Assembly: GCF_014695375.1 (NCBI RefSeq)
Contig: NZ_JACJOG010000041.1
Coordinates: 172,553 to 236,552 of the forward strand
DNA from: Coleofasciculus sp. FACHB-T130
Lineage (GTDB): Bacteria; Cyanobacteriota; Cyanobacteriia; Cyanobacteriales; FACHB-T130
DNA length: 64,000 bases
Direction of reading: 5' to 3'
The position numbers and the translations under genes were made by a program. The notes beneath the pieces are model-generated. The model searched no databases, was not told where the DNA came from, and was given only the letters and a program-made list of their open reading frames with translations. The stretch's first letter is position 1, and every line of letters starts with the position of its first letter. Below, piece after piece: positions 44,923 to 52,595 of this stretch.

Positions 44923-45388
44923 ATTCCACCGAATCGACCTGAGACGGATTCCATCTCAGGTTGCGCCGGACAACAGCCTCTAGATCCTCCAGCAAGTAAG
45001 GCTTGCTAATATAGTCATTGCAGCCTGCCGTGAGAATGCGATCTCTGTCCTCCGCCCTTGCCAGCGCCGTGACGGCGATAACAGGAATTGTCCGGGTTTC
45101 AGGATCTTCCCTGAGTTGACGGACAATTTGAAGACCATCTAAGTCAGGCAACATAATATCCAGCAAAATCAGGTTTGGCTGTTCGGTTCGTGCCTTTTCA
45201 AAAGCACTATGACCGTCAATTGCTGTGATGATTGAGCAATTTAACGGCTCTAAAACGTAAGCAAGCAATAATAAGTTGTCTTCATCGTCATCGACTGCCA
45301 ATACCACAGGCAACTTGGCAGTAAGACACTGATTGCTACTGCTCAAAAAATTTTGACGGGTACGGTGGGAAAGTTCCAAATCATCCAT
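44900..45388 (-). CDS. Single-domain response regulator, copy 2
   Basis: A 162-residue receiver protein: VDDDEDNLLLL, LILLDIMLPDLDG (phospho-Asp), VTALARAEDRDR, YISKPY. The domain covers about 28-145, with short extensions on both sides; no DNA-binding part. It overlaps DUF2294 copy 2 by 23 bp at the 3' ends, so both transcripts are mutually antisense there. It resembles copy 1 throughout. Confidence 0.92.
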   Translation of the reverse strand: MDDLELSHRTRQNFLSSSNQCLTAKLPVVLAVDDDEDNLLLLAYVLEPLNCSIITAIDGHSAFEKARTEQPNLILLDIMLPDLDGLQIVRQLREDPETRTIPVIAVTALARAEDRDRILTAGCNDYISKPYLLEDLEAVVRRNLRWNPSQVDSVEFSLDCAS

Positions 45389-45947
45389 CCTCTATTTCCA
45401 GCTAATTTCTAGACTGGCAGTCACCCTCACCAGAAGAGTGGACGAGGCACTCCTTAAGCGGTGGCGAAGCGCTTGCAATGGAATGGCTCGCGTATAACCT
45501 ACTAAGTTGGAGAGCCGATGCTCGATCTAGAGGAAAAGACGAGCCAAGTTAGTAGGAGCCTTATTATCATTGACATTGCTATTGTACATAAAATTTACAA
45601 TAACCTAAAGATTTTGTTAAGAAAATACAATTCTTGTAAGTATGCTTAGCACTTACTAAACATAGGCTAGGGGGCAACCTAGAATAGAAATCTTCGGGAG
45701 TAACAAGATAGCAGACTGGTAGTCGTACCACATCATCCGGAGTTAGCCCGGGATTAACCGGAGCAATAAGACGCGAGGAATTGCGTCTGGAAACTAACTT
45801 TAAGCAGATGCGACCTATAGAGTAGATGCCGTTTAAGATGCGGCTAGGAGTTCGCATTTGAGAAAAGCGCGGGTTGATGAATGGGGTGAATCAGCCTTCA
45901 CGATTTGAGGGCTACCCCGATCTAATTAGGCATTGGAGGTTGAAGCA
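45389..45947. other. Spacer upstream of ssaD
   Basis: About 560 bp between divergent response regulator 2 and succinate-semialdehyde dehydrogenase. It has partial similarity to 43870-44090. A minus-strand open frame (45579-45857) has no family signal. No strong hairpin was seen. Confidence 0.5.
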
Positions 45948-47315
45948 ATGGGTATAGCCACGATTAACCCAGCAACTGGGGAAACGCTTCAAACGTTTGA
46001 GGCACTAACAGATACGGAGATTGAAACGAAGCTAGCACTAGCGCAATCAAGCTTTAAACAGTATCGGCAGACACCCATGCAAAAAAGGGCAGATTGGCTG
46101 AATGCCGCTGCTGAGATTTTAGAGAGCGATCGCGAACGCTTTGGCAAAATAATGACCCTAGAAATGGGGAAAACTTTAAAATCAGCGATCGCAGAAGTGG
46201 AAAAATGCGCCCTCGTCTGTCGCTTCTACGCCGAACGCGCCCCCGAATTCCTCGCGGATGTGCCAGCCCAAACCGACGCCAGCCACAGCTTTGTGCGCTA
46301 TCAGCCTTTAGGCGTCATCTTGGCAGTCATGCCTTGGAATTTCCCCTTCTGGCAAGTGTTTCGCTTTGCCGCACCAGCGCTGATGGCGGGAAACGTCGGG
46401 TTACTCAAGCACGCCTCTAACGTGCCTCAGTGTGCGTTGGCACTCGAAGAGATTTTCCACAAAGCAGGATTCCCAGAAGGTGTCTTTCAAACCTTGCTAG
46501 TGGGAGCAGATAAAGTCGCTGCAATTGTAACAGACGAGCGAGTGAAAGCCGCAACCTTGACCGGAAGCGAACCTGCCGGGATGAGCCTCGCCGCCACCGC
46601 CGGGAAACAAATTAAGAAAACCGTTCTGGAATTGGGGGGAAGCGACCCGTATATTGTCCTAGAAAGCGCCGATTTGGATGCAGCCATTGAGACAGCAGTG
46701 AGTGCCAGAATGCTGAATAACGGTCAATCTTGCATTGCTGCGAAACGGTTCATTGTCGTGGATGCGATCGCAGACCAATTTGAAAAAGGCCTGATTGAGA
46801 AGTTTGAGGCACTCAAAATCGGCGATCCGATGCATCCGGAAACCGATATAGGGCCACTGGCAACCCCATCGATTCTCAAAGATTTGGATTGGCAAGTTCA
46901 AGAAAGCGCCAAATTGGGAGCAAAAGTTCTCACAGGTGGACAGCCATTATCTGACCGTCCTGGTAACTTTTATCTGCCGACAATTTTGACAGATATCCCA
47001 GCCGGTAGCCCAGCAGAAGCGGAGGAATTTTTTGGCCCTGTGGCGCTGCTATTCCGGGTGCCAGATATCAACGCCGCGATCGCGCTTGCCAATGCCTCGC
47101 CCTTTGGACTGGGTGCCAGTGCTTGGACTCAAGTAGAGGCAGAACGCGATCGCTTGATTGACGAACTCGAAGCCGGTGCCGTGTTTATTAACGGCATGGT
47201 TAAATCCGATCCGCGTCTTCCCTTTGGCGGTATCAAGCGTTCCGGATACGGACGCGAGTTAAGCAAAGAGGGAATTCACGAGTTTGTCAACATCAAAACC
47301 GTGTGGGTGAAATAA
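45948..47315 (+). CDS. Succinate-semialdehyde dehydrogenase
   Basis: Oxidises succinate semialdehyde to succinate with NAD(P)+. The 455-residue ALDH has [22 protein letters not shown], the catalytic-Glu motif [11 protein letters not shown] and the catalytic-Cys motif [12 protein letters not shown]. Start: ATG 45948 has GGAGG about 8 nt upstream; the longer frame begins with TTG. The next gene is the ThDP enzyme that makes its substrate from 2-oxoglutarate. The pair corresponds to the cyanobacterial TCA-cycle bypass described in Synechococcus PCC 7002. Two hairpins lie between the genes. Confidence 0.93.
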   Translation: MGIATINPATGETLQTFEALTDTEIETKLALAQSSFKQYRQTPMQKRADWLNAAAEILESDRERFGKIMTLEMGKTLKSAIAEVEKCALVCRFYAERAPEFLADVPAQTDASHSFVRYQPLGVILAVMPWNFPFWQVFRFAAPALMAGNVGLLKHASNVPQCALALEEIFHKAGFPEGVFQTLLVGADKVAAIVTDERVKAATLTGSEPAGMSLAATAGKQIKKTVLELGGSDPYIVLESADLDAAIETAVSARMLNNGQSCIAAKRFIVVDAIADQFEKGLIEKFEALKIGDPMHPETDIGPLATPSILKDLDWQVQESAKLGAKVLTGGQPLSDRPGNFYLPTILTDIPAGSPAEAEEFFGPVALLFRVPDINAAIALANASPFGLGASAWTQVEAERDRLIDELEAGAVFINGMVKSDPRLPFGGIKRSGYGRELSKEGIHEFVNIKTVWVK

Positions 47316-47343
47316 GCGGTGGTGCATTCCAACGATGAATTAA

Positions 47344-47369
47344 ATCCCATCCCACAAGTGGGATGGGAT
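47344..47369. terminator. Hairpin 1 between the bypass genes
   Basis: ATCCCATCCCAC, AA and GTGGGATGGGAT: 12-bp perfect arms, 29 bp after the dehydrogenase stop. No T-run. Confidence 0.6.
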
Positions 47370-47371
47370 GT

Positions 47372-47403
47372 CAATACGGGCGGACAGCCGTGCGCCCGTA
47401 TTG
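47372..47403. repeat. Hairpin 2 between the bypass genes
   Basis: CAATACGGGCG and CGCCCGTATTG (11-bp perfect arms, 10-nt loop), directly after hairpin 1. Likely a dispersed palindromic repeat of the genome. Confidence 0.6.
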
Positions 47404-47491
47404 GGCTAAATAGGGGCAATCCGCGCATCTGGCCCCTACACAGAAACGAACCACTACAGATGCCAAGAGCATACAGAGGGGAGTAAGAAAA

Positions 47492-49135
47492 ATGAATACT
47501 GCTGAACTATTAGTTAAATGTCTGGAAAATGAAGGAGTCGAATACATTTTCGGGCTTCCTGGCGAAGAAAATCTAGACATATTGGAAGCCCTAAAAACCT
47601 CTTCGATTAAATTTATTACTACCCGCCACGAACAAGGTGCTGCCTTCATGGCGGATCTCTACGGACGCCTGACCGGAAAAGCCGGAGTGTGCCTCTCCAC
47701 CCTAGGGCCAGGTGCCACCAACCTGATGACTGGCGTTGCCGATGCGAACCTTGATGGTGCGCCACTGGTGGCAATTACCGGACAGGTCGGCACAGACCGG
47801 ATGCACATCGAATCCCACCAATATCTGGATTTGGTGGCGATGTTTGAGCCAGTCACCAAATGGAATACTCAAATTGTTCGTCCCAGCAACACACCGGAAA
47901 TTATCCGCAAAGCGTTTAAAATTGCTCAGAGCGAAAAACCAGGGGCAGTTCACATCGATTTGCCGGAAAACATTGCCGAAATGACAGCCACTGGCAAGCC
48001 CCTACACAAGAATTGTGGGGAAAAAACCTTTGCTGCCTTCCATAGCCTTGAACAGGCATCTGAAGCCATTTCCCAGGCAAAAAATCCTTTGATTATGGTG
48101 GGAAATGGGGCGATTCGTGCAGACGCTAGCCTTGCACTGACCGAATTTGCCACGAAGTTGAATATTCCCGTAGTGAATACCTTTATGGGCAAAGGAGTCA
48201 TTCCCTACACCCATCCCCTCGCCTTGTGGTCGGTAGGATTGCAACAGCGAGACCATATCAGTTGTGCGTTTGACCAAACGGATTTAGTGATTGCAATCGG
48301 TTACGACTTGATTGAATATTCCCCGAAAAAGTGGAATCCCCTCGGAGAAATTCCGATTATCCACATTGGAGATACGCCAGCAGAAATTGATAGTAGCTAT
48401 ATTCCCCTAGTAGAAGTAGTGGGGGATATTTCCGACTCGCTACGGGAAATCTTAAACCGAGCTGACCGGCAAGGCAAACCCGATCCTTATGCCTTGCAAT
48501 TACGGGCAGATATCCGGGCGGATTATGAAGAGTATGCCAATGATGATGGGTTTCCGATTAAGCCGCAGAAAATAATTTATGACTTGCGGCAAGTCATGGG
48601 GCCAGAAGATATTGTGATTTCAGATGTCGGGGCGCACAAAATGTGGATTGCCCGTCACTATCACTGCGATCGCCCGAATACCTGCATCATCTCTAATGGT
48701 TTTGCTGCAATGGGTATCGCCATTCCCGGTGCCTTAGCCGCCAAGTTGGTTTATCCCCAGAAGAAAGTCATTGCGGTAACGGGAGATGGCGGTTTTATGA
48801 TGAATTGCCAGGAATTAGAAACTGCCCTTCGGGTCGGCACTGCCTTTGTCACCTTAATCTTTAATGATGGGGGCTATGGCTTGATTGAGTGGAAGCAACA
48901 CAATCACTTTGGCGAATCTGCGTTTGTCCACTTTAGCAATCCCGATTTTGTCAAATTGGCAGAAAGTATGGGGCTTAAAGGCTACCGGGTTGAATCCGCA
49001 GCGGATCTGATTCCAACCCTGAAAACTGCCCTAGAACAGGACGTTCCCTCGGTAATTGATTGTCCAGTAGATTACCGCGAAAACTTCCGCCTCACGCAAA
49101 AGGCTGGGGATTTGAGTTGCAAGATTTGGGAATAA
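47492..49135 (+). CDS. 2-oxoglutarate decarboxylase (annotated elsewhere as acetolactate synthase)
   Basis: A 547-residue ThDP enzyme with the acetolactate synthase fold. Visible: N-terminal NTAELLVKCLENEGVEYIFG, the catalytic Glu region TTRHEQGAAFMADLYGRLTG, a central domain, and the ThDP motif GDGGFMMN...NDGGYG. Its position next to succinate-semialdehyde dehydrogenase and its similarity by memory to SYNPCC7002_A2770 indicate 2-oxoglutarate decarboxylase, which yields succinate semialdehyde. True acetolactate synthase is the alternative; the neighbour argues against it. The start ATG follows GAGGGGAG 11 nt upstream. Confidence 0.85.
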   Translation: MNTAELLVKCLENEGVEYIFGLPGEENLDILEALKTSSIKFITTRHEQGAAFMADLYGRLTGKAGVCLSTLGPGATNLMTGVADANLDGAPLVAITGQVGTDRMHIESHQYLDLVAMFEPVTKWNTQIVRPSNTPEIIRKAFKIAQSEKPGAVHIDLPENIAEMTATGKPLHKNCGEKTFAAFHSLEQASEAISQAKNPLIMVGNGAIRADASLALTEFATKLNIPVVNTFMGKGVIPYTHPLALWSVGLQQRDHISCAFDQTDLVIAIGYDLIEYSPKKWNPLGEIPIIHIGDTPAEIDSSYIPLVEVVGDISDSLREILNRADRQGKPDPYALQLRADIRADYEEYANDDGFPIKPQKIIYDLRQVMGPEDIVISDVGAHKMWIARHYHCDRPNTCIISNGFAAMGIAIPGALAAKLVYPQKKVIAVTGDGGFMMNCQELETALRVGTAFVTLIFNDGGYGLIEWKQHNHFGESAFVHFSNPDFVKLAESMGLKGYRVESAADLIPTLKTALEQDVPSVIDCPVDYRENFRLTQKAGDLSCKIWE

Positions 49136-49138
49136 TCA

Positions 49139-49210
49139 TGAGTTATTGGTCATTCGTCATTAGTCGGTTGTCAATGACCGATGACTAATGAACAATGACC
49201 AATGACCAAT
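49139..49210. repeat. ATTGGTCA-type repeat in spacer
   Basis: TTATTGGTCATTCGTCATTAG on one side and GACTAATGAACAATGACCAAT on the other form a long imperfect stem with repeated 7-bp units (AATGACC). Typical of cyanobacterial short tandem repeats. Confidence 0.6.
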
Positions 49211-49222
49211 CGTGAATAACCC

Positions 49223-50002
49223 ATGAAAATCGCTACTTGGAACGTCAATTCAGTTCGCTCTCGCTTAGAGCAGGTGGTGCAGTGGTTGCAGGATAATCCA
49301 GTCGATGTCCTGTGCCTGCAAGAAACTAAAGTGGTAGATAAGGATTTTCCGCGATCGCCCTTTGAGGAATTAGGGCTTCACCTCTACATTTCCGGTCAAA
49401 AATCTTATAACGGGGTGGCCCTTCTCAGCCGTGCGCCTCTTGAGGATGTCAGCACCGGGTTTGCCCCAATTTTGGGTAGAGAGGATTTTGACGAACAGAA
49501 GCGGGTCATTACTGGCGTTATCGATGGCATTCGCATCGTGAATCTCTATGTGCCCAATGGCTCAGCCGTCGGTAGCGAGAAATACGAATACAAGCTGCTT
49601 TGGCTGAAAGCCCTCCGCGAGTACCTGCAAACACTGCTAGAAAAACAACCCAGTTCCCTCTGTATCTGCGGCGATTTCAATATTGCCCCCGAAGACCGAG
49701 ATATTCACGATCCACTCACTTATAAGGGTCGGATTATGGCATCCGATCTAGAGCGTCAAGCCTTGAGCAGCATTTTAGAGTTGGGTTTGGCAGATGCCTT
49801 TAGAAAATTCACAATAGAAACAGGACACTTCAGCTGGTGGGATTATCGAACCGGGGCATTTCGACGCAACTGGGGTTGGCGAATTGACCATCACTACTTG
49901 ACGCCAGACCTTTACGAACGTTCATCCAGCTGCACCATCGATCGCTCCCCCAGAAAATTGCCCAAACCCAGCGACCATACCCCCGTAATTGTAGAATTTT
50001 AA
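49223..50002 (+). CDS. xth: Exodeoxyribonuclease III
   Basis: DNA repair nuclease, AP endonuclease and 3'-5' exonuclease. The 259-residue protein has the EEP-family motifs in order: TWNVNSVRSRLE, LCLQETKVVD (catalytic Glu), VPNGSAVGSEKY, GDFNIAPEDRDIHDP (Asp/Asn), FSWWDYRTGAFRRNWGWRIDH and the end SDHTPVIVEF (catalytic His). All active-site residues are present. Normal length. Stands alone between the decarboxylase and an SDR gene. Confidence 0.96.
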   Translation: MKIATWNVNSVRSRLEQVVQWLQDNPVDVLCLQETKVVDKDFPRSPFEELGLHLYISGQKSYNGVALLSRAPLEDVSTGFAPILGREDFDEQKRVITGVIDGIRIVNLYVPNGSAVGSEKYEYKLLWLKALREYLQTLLEKQPSSLCICGDFNIAPEDRDIHDPLTYKGRIMASDLERQALSSILELGLADAFRKFTIETGHFSWWDYRTGAFRRNWGWRIDHHYLTPDLYERSSSCTIDRSPRKLPKPSDHTPVIVEF

Positions 50003-50051
50003 ATTTTCCAGCATCAATCCCATACCCAAAATTGATTAGGAACTTAAAATC

Positions 50052-50927
50052 ATGTTTTTAGTAACTGGAGCTACAGGCGGACTCGGACGCCGAATTGTGC
50101 GGCTGCTGCGGGAGAAGGAAATGCCGGTGCGAGCATTTGTCCGCTTGACATCCCGTTACAGCGAACTGGAACACCGAGGAGCGGAAATTTTTATTGGTGA
50201 TTTGCAGCGCGATAAAGATATCGAAAAAGCTTGCCAAGGCGTTCAGTACATTATCGCTGCTCACGGCGGTGAGAGCGATGCTCAAGCGTTAGGCTACCGA
50301 GCGAATATTGAACTGATTGACCGGGCAAAAGAAGCTGGCGTCCAGCACTTTGTTTTCATTTCGGTACTGGGAGCAGATCGCGGGTACGAAGACGCACCAT
50401 CCTTTAAGGCGAAGCGGGAAGTAGAAAAGTATCTCCAATCCAGTGGACTCAATTACACCATCCTGCGTCCTTCAGGTTTTGCCTCTAACCTTTTACCCCT
50501 GGCAGAACGGTTTCGGGATACTGGGATTTATCTGCTCATCGGCGATCCCAAAAGTCGGACTTCAATTGTGAGTACCGATGACTTAGCGAGGATTGCGATT
50601 AACTCAGTAAACGTTGAAGGTGCCCGGAATCAAATTTTCCCTGTGGGAGGCCCAGATATTCTCCAGCGCCAAGATATTCCTCGGATTTTCAGTCGCATCT
50701 TCAACCAAGAACCGATCGTGATTAACCCACCACTATTGGTGTTTGATGGGGTACGCGGAGCGCTGGGATTGTTAAATCCTCAAGCGTCTAAAGCTTTGGG
50801 GACTCTCCGGACGTTACTGGATAATGAATTTTTCTGCACACCCCAGGAAGTTGACAATTTGGAGTCAATTTTTGGAATGAAGATGGAATCCCTAGAGGCT
50901 TTCTTGCGGCGTTACCTGGGTACTTGA
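50052..50927 (+). CDS. Atypical SDR / NmrA-like NAD(P)-binding protein
   Basis: A 291-residue protein with the nucleotide-binding loop VTGATGGLGRRIVRLL at the N-terminus, LRPSGFASNLLPLAE in the middle and an atypical-SDR C-terminal part. It lacks the standard SDR Tyr-x3-Lys pair, so it belongs to the NmrA/Ycf39-like group, whose members act as redox sensors or assembly factors for chlorophyll proteins. The exact role is not clear. It follows xth by 49 bp. Confidence 0.85.
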   Translation: MFLVTGATGGLGRRIVRLLREKEMPVRAFVRLTSRYSELEHRGAEIFIGDLQRDKDIEKACQGVQYIIAAHGGESDAQALGYRANIELIDRAKEAGVQHFVFISVLGADRGYEDAPSFKAKREVEKYLQSSGLNYTILRPSGFASNLLPLAERFRDTGIYLLIGDPKSRTSIVSTDDLARIAINSVNVEGARNQIFPVGGPDILQRQDIPRIFSRIFNQEPIVINPPLLVFDGVRGALGLLNPQASKALGTLRTLLDNEFFCTPQEVDNLESIFGMKMESLEAFLRRYLGT

Positions 50928-50983
50928 TTTTGCACCGCTAGATGCAGAGATTACCGTGCTTCAGACTTGTCTGGTCATTCTAA

Positions 50984-51874
50984 GAGCTGATTTATAAAGT
51001 TGAGACTAAGAGGCGAGACGGCTGAGCATCAGTCGTACCATAGCGCCATAAATCATGGCTTCACTGACCTCTGGCAGTAGTTCATAATCCTTACTGAGAC
51101 GGCGATAACGTCCTAACCAACCAAAAGTACGTTCTACTACCCAGCGTCTTGGCAAAACCTTAAACTCAGATTCCGTACGCTTGACCACCTCTACCTTGGC
51201 AAAGCAAAGGCTGGCTACAGCACAAGCGAAGCGTTGGCCACTGTAGCCCTGGTCAACCCAAATTAATTCCAAACTAGAAGCGTCACAGCTTTGTTCCATC
51301 AATGCTGCCGCCGCTCCCACTCGATCTTGACCGTTGGCTTGAGTCACCACCACACTCAACAGTAATCCTTGCGTATCTACGATGATATGGCGCTTGCGTC
51401 CCTTGACTAACTTACCTCCATCGAAGCCGTACACCTCCCCCTTTTTTCCGTCGTTTTTACCGACTGGCTATCAGCAATTGCTGCACTTGGTTGCGGGTCT
51501 CTATCTACTTGTTGACGAATTTTTTGCCGCAGGTAATGATTCATCTGTTGCCATACACCAGTTTTCTGCCAACGACGAAAGTAAAAGTAAACCGTTGAGT
51601 AGGGGGGTAAGTCATGAGGAAGCATCTCCCAAGAACATCCAGTGCGTAGAACGTAGAAAATCCCATTAACGACTTCACGTAGATTGACAGTCCGCGGATG
51701 TCCTCCAGTTTTGGCTGGTGGAATTAAGGCTTCAATAAGCTGCCACTGTGCATCTGTAATATCGCTTTTATAAGCTTTTCTAGTCATGACTGGAGTTTTA
51801 GGCAACATCCACTTATGGTATTAGCGGTCCTGCTATCCAGTCCCTGTCTTTAGATTTACTTTATAAATCAGCTC
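50984..51874 (-). mobile_element. IS5-family insertion sequence (891 bp)
   Basis: Ends with GAGCTGATTTATAAAGT at the left and its perfect inverse ACTTTATAAATCAGCTC at the right (17 bp, ends at 50984 and 51874). It is flanked by a direct TAA at 50981-50983 and 51875-51877, which fits the TNA target duplications of the IS427/IS1031 groups. It carries two overlapping transposase frames. It looks complete and recently inserted, because ends and target repeat are perfect. Confidence 0.92.
51006..51808 (-). CDS. IS5-family transposase made by -1 frameshift
   Basis: Two overlapping frames: OrfA 51407-51808 (SDITDAQWQLIEALIPP, VLRTGCSWEMLPHDLPPYSTVY) and OrfB from about 51434 to 51006 (YGFDGGKLVKGRKRHIIVDTQG, WVVERTFGWLGRYRRLSKDYE). 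OrfB carries the C-terminal DDE catalytic part, including VDQGYSG and the YREK-like ending. The run A6G5 near 51441-51451 (minus strand) allows a -1 slip that converts KTTEKRG to KTTEKKGEVYGFDGG, the family consensus, so programmed frameshifting is likely. Fusing the frames restores about 265 residues. Confidence 0.9.
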
Positions 51875-52491
51875 TAAGGAATCATAAAGGCAACTGCTTG
51901 AGACTCTGACTGAGCAACAGTTTGGGTTTGACCATTTAGCTGATAGTGAATGCGAGCGATCGCGTTCTCACCCCGCCGATAAATTTTCGATTTGCATTTG
52001 AGGCGATACTCTAATACTTTACTTTCTCCTGGCTTTAGCACTACTTTAGCGGGACGTTCCAATTCTTGAGGAGTTGCACTCATAAGAACTTCCTCGGAAC
52101 TTCCTGGCACAATTTCTATCTGGCTAATTTCAATCAACTGATTTTTTTTAGATGTATTGGTAAAACTCAGAGAAATATCAGCGTAGCTAATTGCTGCCCC
52201 CGCTAAAATTTCGTAGGGAAGTAACTTGATTGTCATCATCATATTTGCCCTTTGAGAATTGATCCCAATTTGCTTTCCCCTATTTAAGTCTTGTTGAGGG
52301 AGAGAGTGTAGGTTAGTTTGAGCGCTCGTGAAACCCAACTCTAACAGCTTGTTGGGTTTCGTTCCCTCAAGCGCCACGTTGCTCAAGGGCAGAAACTCTA
52401 CATTTCGTGCGGCTTCCCAACCTACTATGTCTGAAAGCAACTTAGTATGAGTTCCTAGCATTATGCAAGTCACGCAGGTTAGAAAATCCAT
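51874..52491 (-). CDS. Hypothetical protein ending at the IS boundary
   Basis: A 205-residue protein, no family recognised. The C-terminal half is rich in beta strands (ISYADISLSFTNTSKKNQLIEI, KVVLKPGESKVLEYRLKCKSKIYRRGENAIARIHY), like an immunoglobulin-type fold. No clear signal peptide. The last base of the TAG stop belongs to the IS element; the flanking base on the other side is the same, so insertion left the stop intact. An internal start near 52242 (MMMTIKLLPYE) is possible. It is downstream of, and on the same strand as, the metalloprotease gene. Confidence 0.6.
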   Translation of the reverse strand: MDFLTCVTCIMLGTHTKLLSDIVGWEAARNVEFLPLSNVALEGTKPNKLLELGFTSAQTNLHSLPQQDLNRGKQIGINSQRANMMMTIKLLPYEILAGAAISYADISLSFTNTSKKNQLIEISQIEIVPGSSEEVLMSATPQELERPAKVVLKPGESKVLEYRLKCKSKIYRRGENAIARIHYQLNGQTQTVAQSESQAVAFMIP

Positions 52492-52595
52492 AAAAGAATT
52501 CCTCTCAGGATTTTGGAATATAGCAAATTTGACTCAAAAGCTCATCAGAGGTTTCTAAATCCTATGGGGTTGTGCATTATTTTGAAAGATGAGAA

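Noticed and set aside
45579..45857. 92-codon minus-strand open frame upstream of ssaD
   Set aside because: No motif or ribosome-binding site; likely the non-coding control region.
47492..49135. Biosynthetic acetolactate synthase (ilvB/ilvG)
   Set aside because: The succinate-semialdehyde dehydrogenase neighbour and similarity to the PCC 7002 enzyme favour 2-oxoglutarate decarboxylase.
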